Shown here: positions 63,648-64,000 of the stretch, one piece after another
Position numbering within the stretch: position 1 is the first letter of the stretch
How the letters are laid out: the number at the start of each line of letters is the position of its first letter
NCBI RefSeq assembly: GCF_001307155.1
Contig: NZ_CP012830.1
Span: forward strand, 2,287,501 to 2,351,500
Reading direction: 5' to 3'
Source: Pseudomonas fluorescens
GTDB taxonomy: Bacteria; Pseudomonadota; Gammaproteobacteria; Pseudomonadales; Pseudomonadaceae
DNA: 64,000 nucleotides
Translations under genes and position numbers: made by a program
Notes under the pieces: model-generated
Told to the model about the DNA's origin: nothing
Seen by the model: only the letters and a program-made list of their open reading frames with translations
Database searches by the model: none

Positions 63648-63888
63648 AAGCCGGCTTCTCCAATGAGGGTACGCAGGCTTTTTTCACCAACGAAAACCTG
63701 CCGAATGCATGAGCGTGTTCTATGCAATGTGGGCATATACCCGAGTTTCAATAGCAGACGTGAAATTGCCGACCAGATAAGCGGTTCGATCCGACACGAT
63801 GAACTTTGCCCAGCCTTCTATCCTCAGAACCCAGGCAACCGAAAACCATGAAGGCGCGATCCTCGCGCCGGATATTGAGGAGGCAGAG

Positions 63889-64000
63889 ATGAGTATCAAA
63901 AAGAAAGCATCGGCACATTGGGTCGGTGATTTGAAGACCGGCCTTGGTTCTATCTCCACCGAAACCGGGGTCCTGAAAGATGCACCTTATGGCTTCAAGG
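63889..64000 (+). CDS. OsmC-family peroxide-resistance protein, N-terminal part only
   Basis: The frame starts [20 protein letters not shown] and continues [17 protein letters not shown] up to the window edge. This is the start of OsmC/OhR-like peroxiredoxins. GAGGAGG lies a few bases before the ATG. The catalytic cysteines are outside the window. Confidence 0.85.
   Translation, partial: MSIKKKASAHWVGDLKTGLGSISTETGVLKDAPYGFK

Overview
The window is chromosomal DNA from a Pseudomonas of the fluorescens group, centred on the replication origin. The block mnmG-mnmE-yidC-yidD-rnpA-rpmH, then dnaA-dnaN-recF-gyrB, and further right plsC-gmhB-glyS-glyQ-tag-lpxL, trkA-rsmB-fmt-def, dprA-tsaC-qor-hemF-aroE, choX-betC-regulator and trpA-trpB/trpI follows the gene order known from other pseudomonads such as P. 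aeruginosa PAO1. The many paired palindromes of the GTGGCGAGGGAGCTTGC type are typical of the fluorescens group.

Layout. 1-6.5 kb: leftward genes for tRNA modification, membrane insertion and RNase P, with two DnaA-box-rich regions (between mnmG and mnmE, and between rpmH and dnaA). 6.5-12.8 kb: the rightward dnaA-dnaN-recF-gyrB replication operon, closed by a terminator. 12.9-29.3 kb: an accessory island. 29.6-34.8 kb: a response regulator, a small membrane protein, a FecR-domain protein and a CHASE2 histidine kinase. 34.9-64 kb: conserved core genes for lipid synthesis, heptose, tRNA charging, DNA repair, K+ uptake, translation start, haem, shikimate, choline sulfate and tryptophan. Five 130-bp REP doublets sit between them.

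The island is the most interesting part. It has an imperfect 98-bp direct repeat at both ends (12863-12960 and 28903-29000), a decayed umuC relic inside the left end and a decayed tyrosine-recombinase relic at the right end. Between them lie seven proteins of PLP-enzyme families: a DegT aminotransferase, a serine hydroxymethyltransferase (SHMT), a class III aminotransferase, a YggS-like protein, SerC, a MocR regulator and a second SHMT. The second SHMT has lost its catalytic lysine (Lys to Thr). The island also carries a BenE-type transporter, an MFS exporter, an AurF-like diiron N-oxygenase with all seven expected iron ligands at matching spacing, a translationally coupled flavin/2Fe-2S reductase, a class I glutamine amidotransferase, an antibiotic-biosynthesis-monooxygenase-fold protein and an unknown 64-residue protein.

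Five copies of a two-part direct repeat (AAGTGGTCTG, then a second half exactly 23 nt further on) lie upstream of serC/mocR, the transporter, the lysine-less SHMT, the MFS gene and the monooxygenase gene, each pointing toward the gene it precedes. I infer that the MocR protein controls the whole set and that the set makes, modifies or consumes an N-oxygenated amino compound. I do not recognise the cluster as a described pathway, and its product is unknown.
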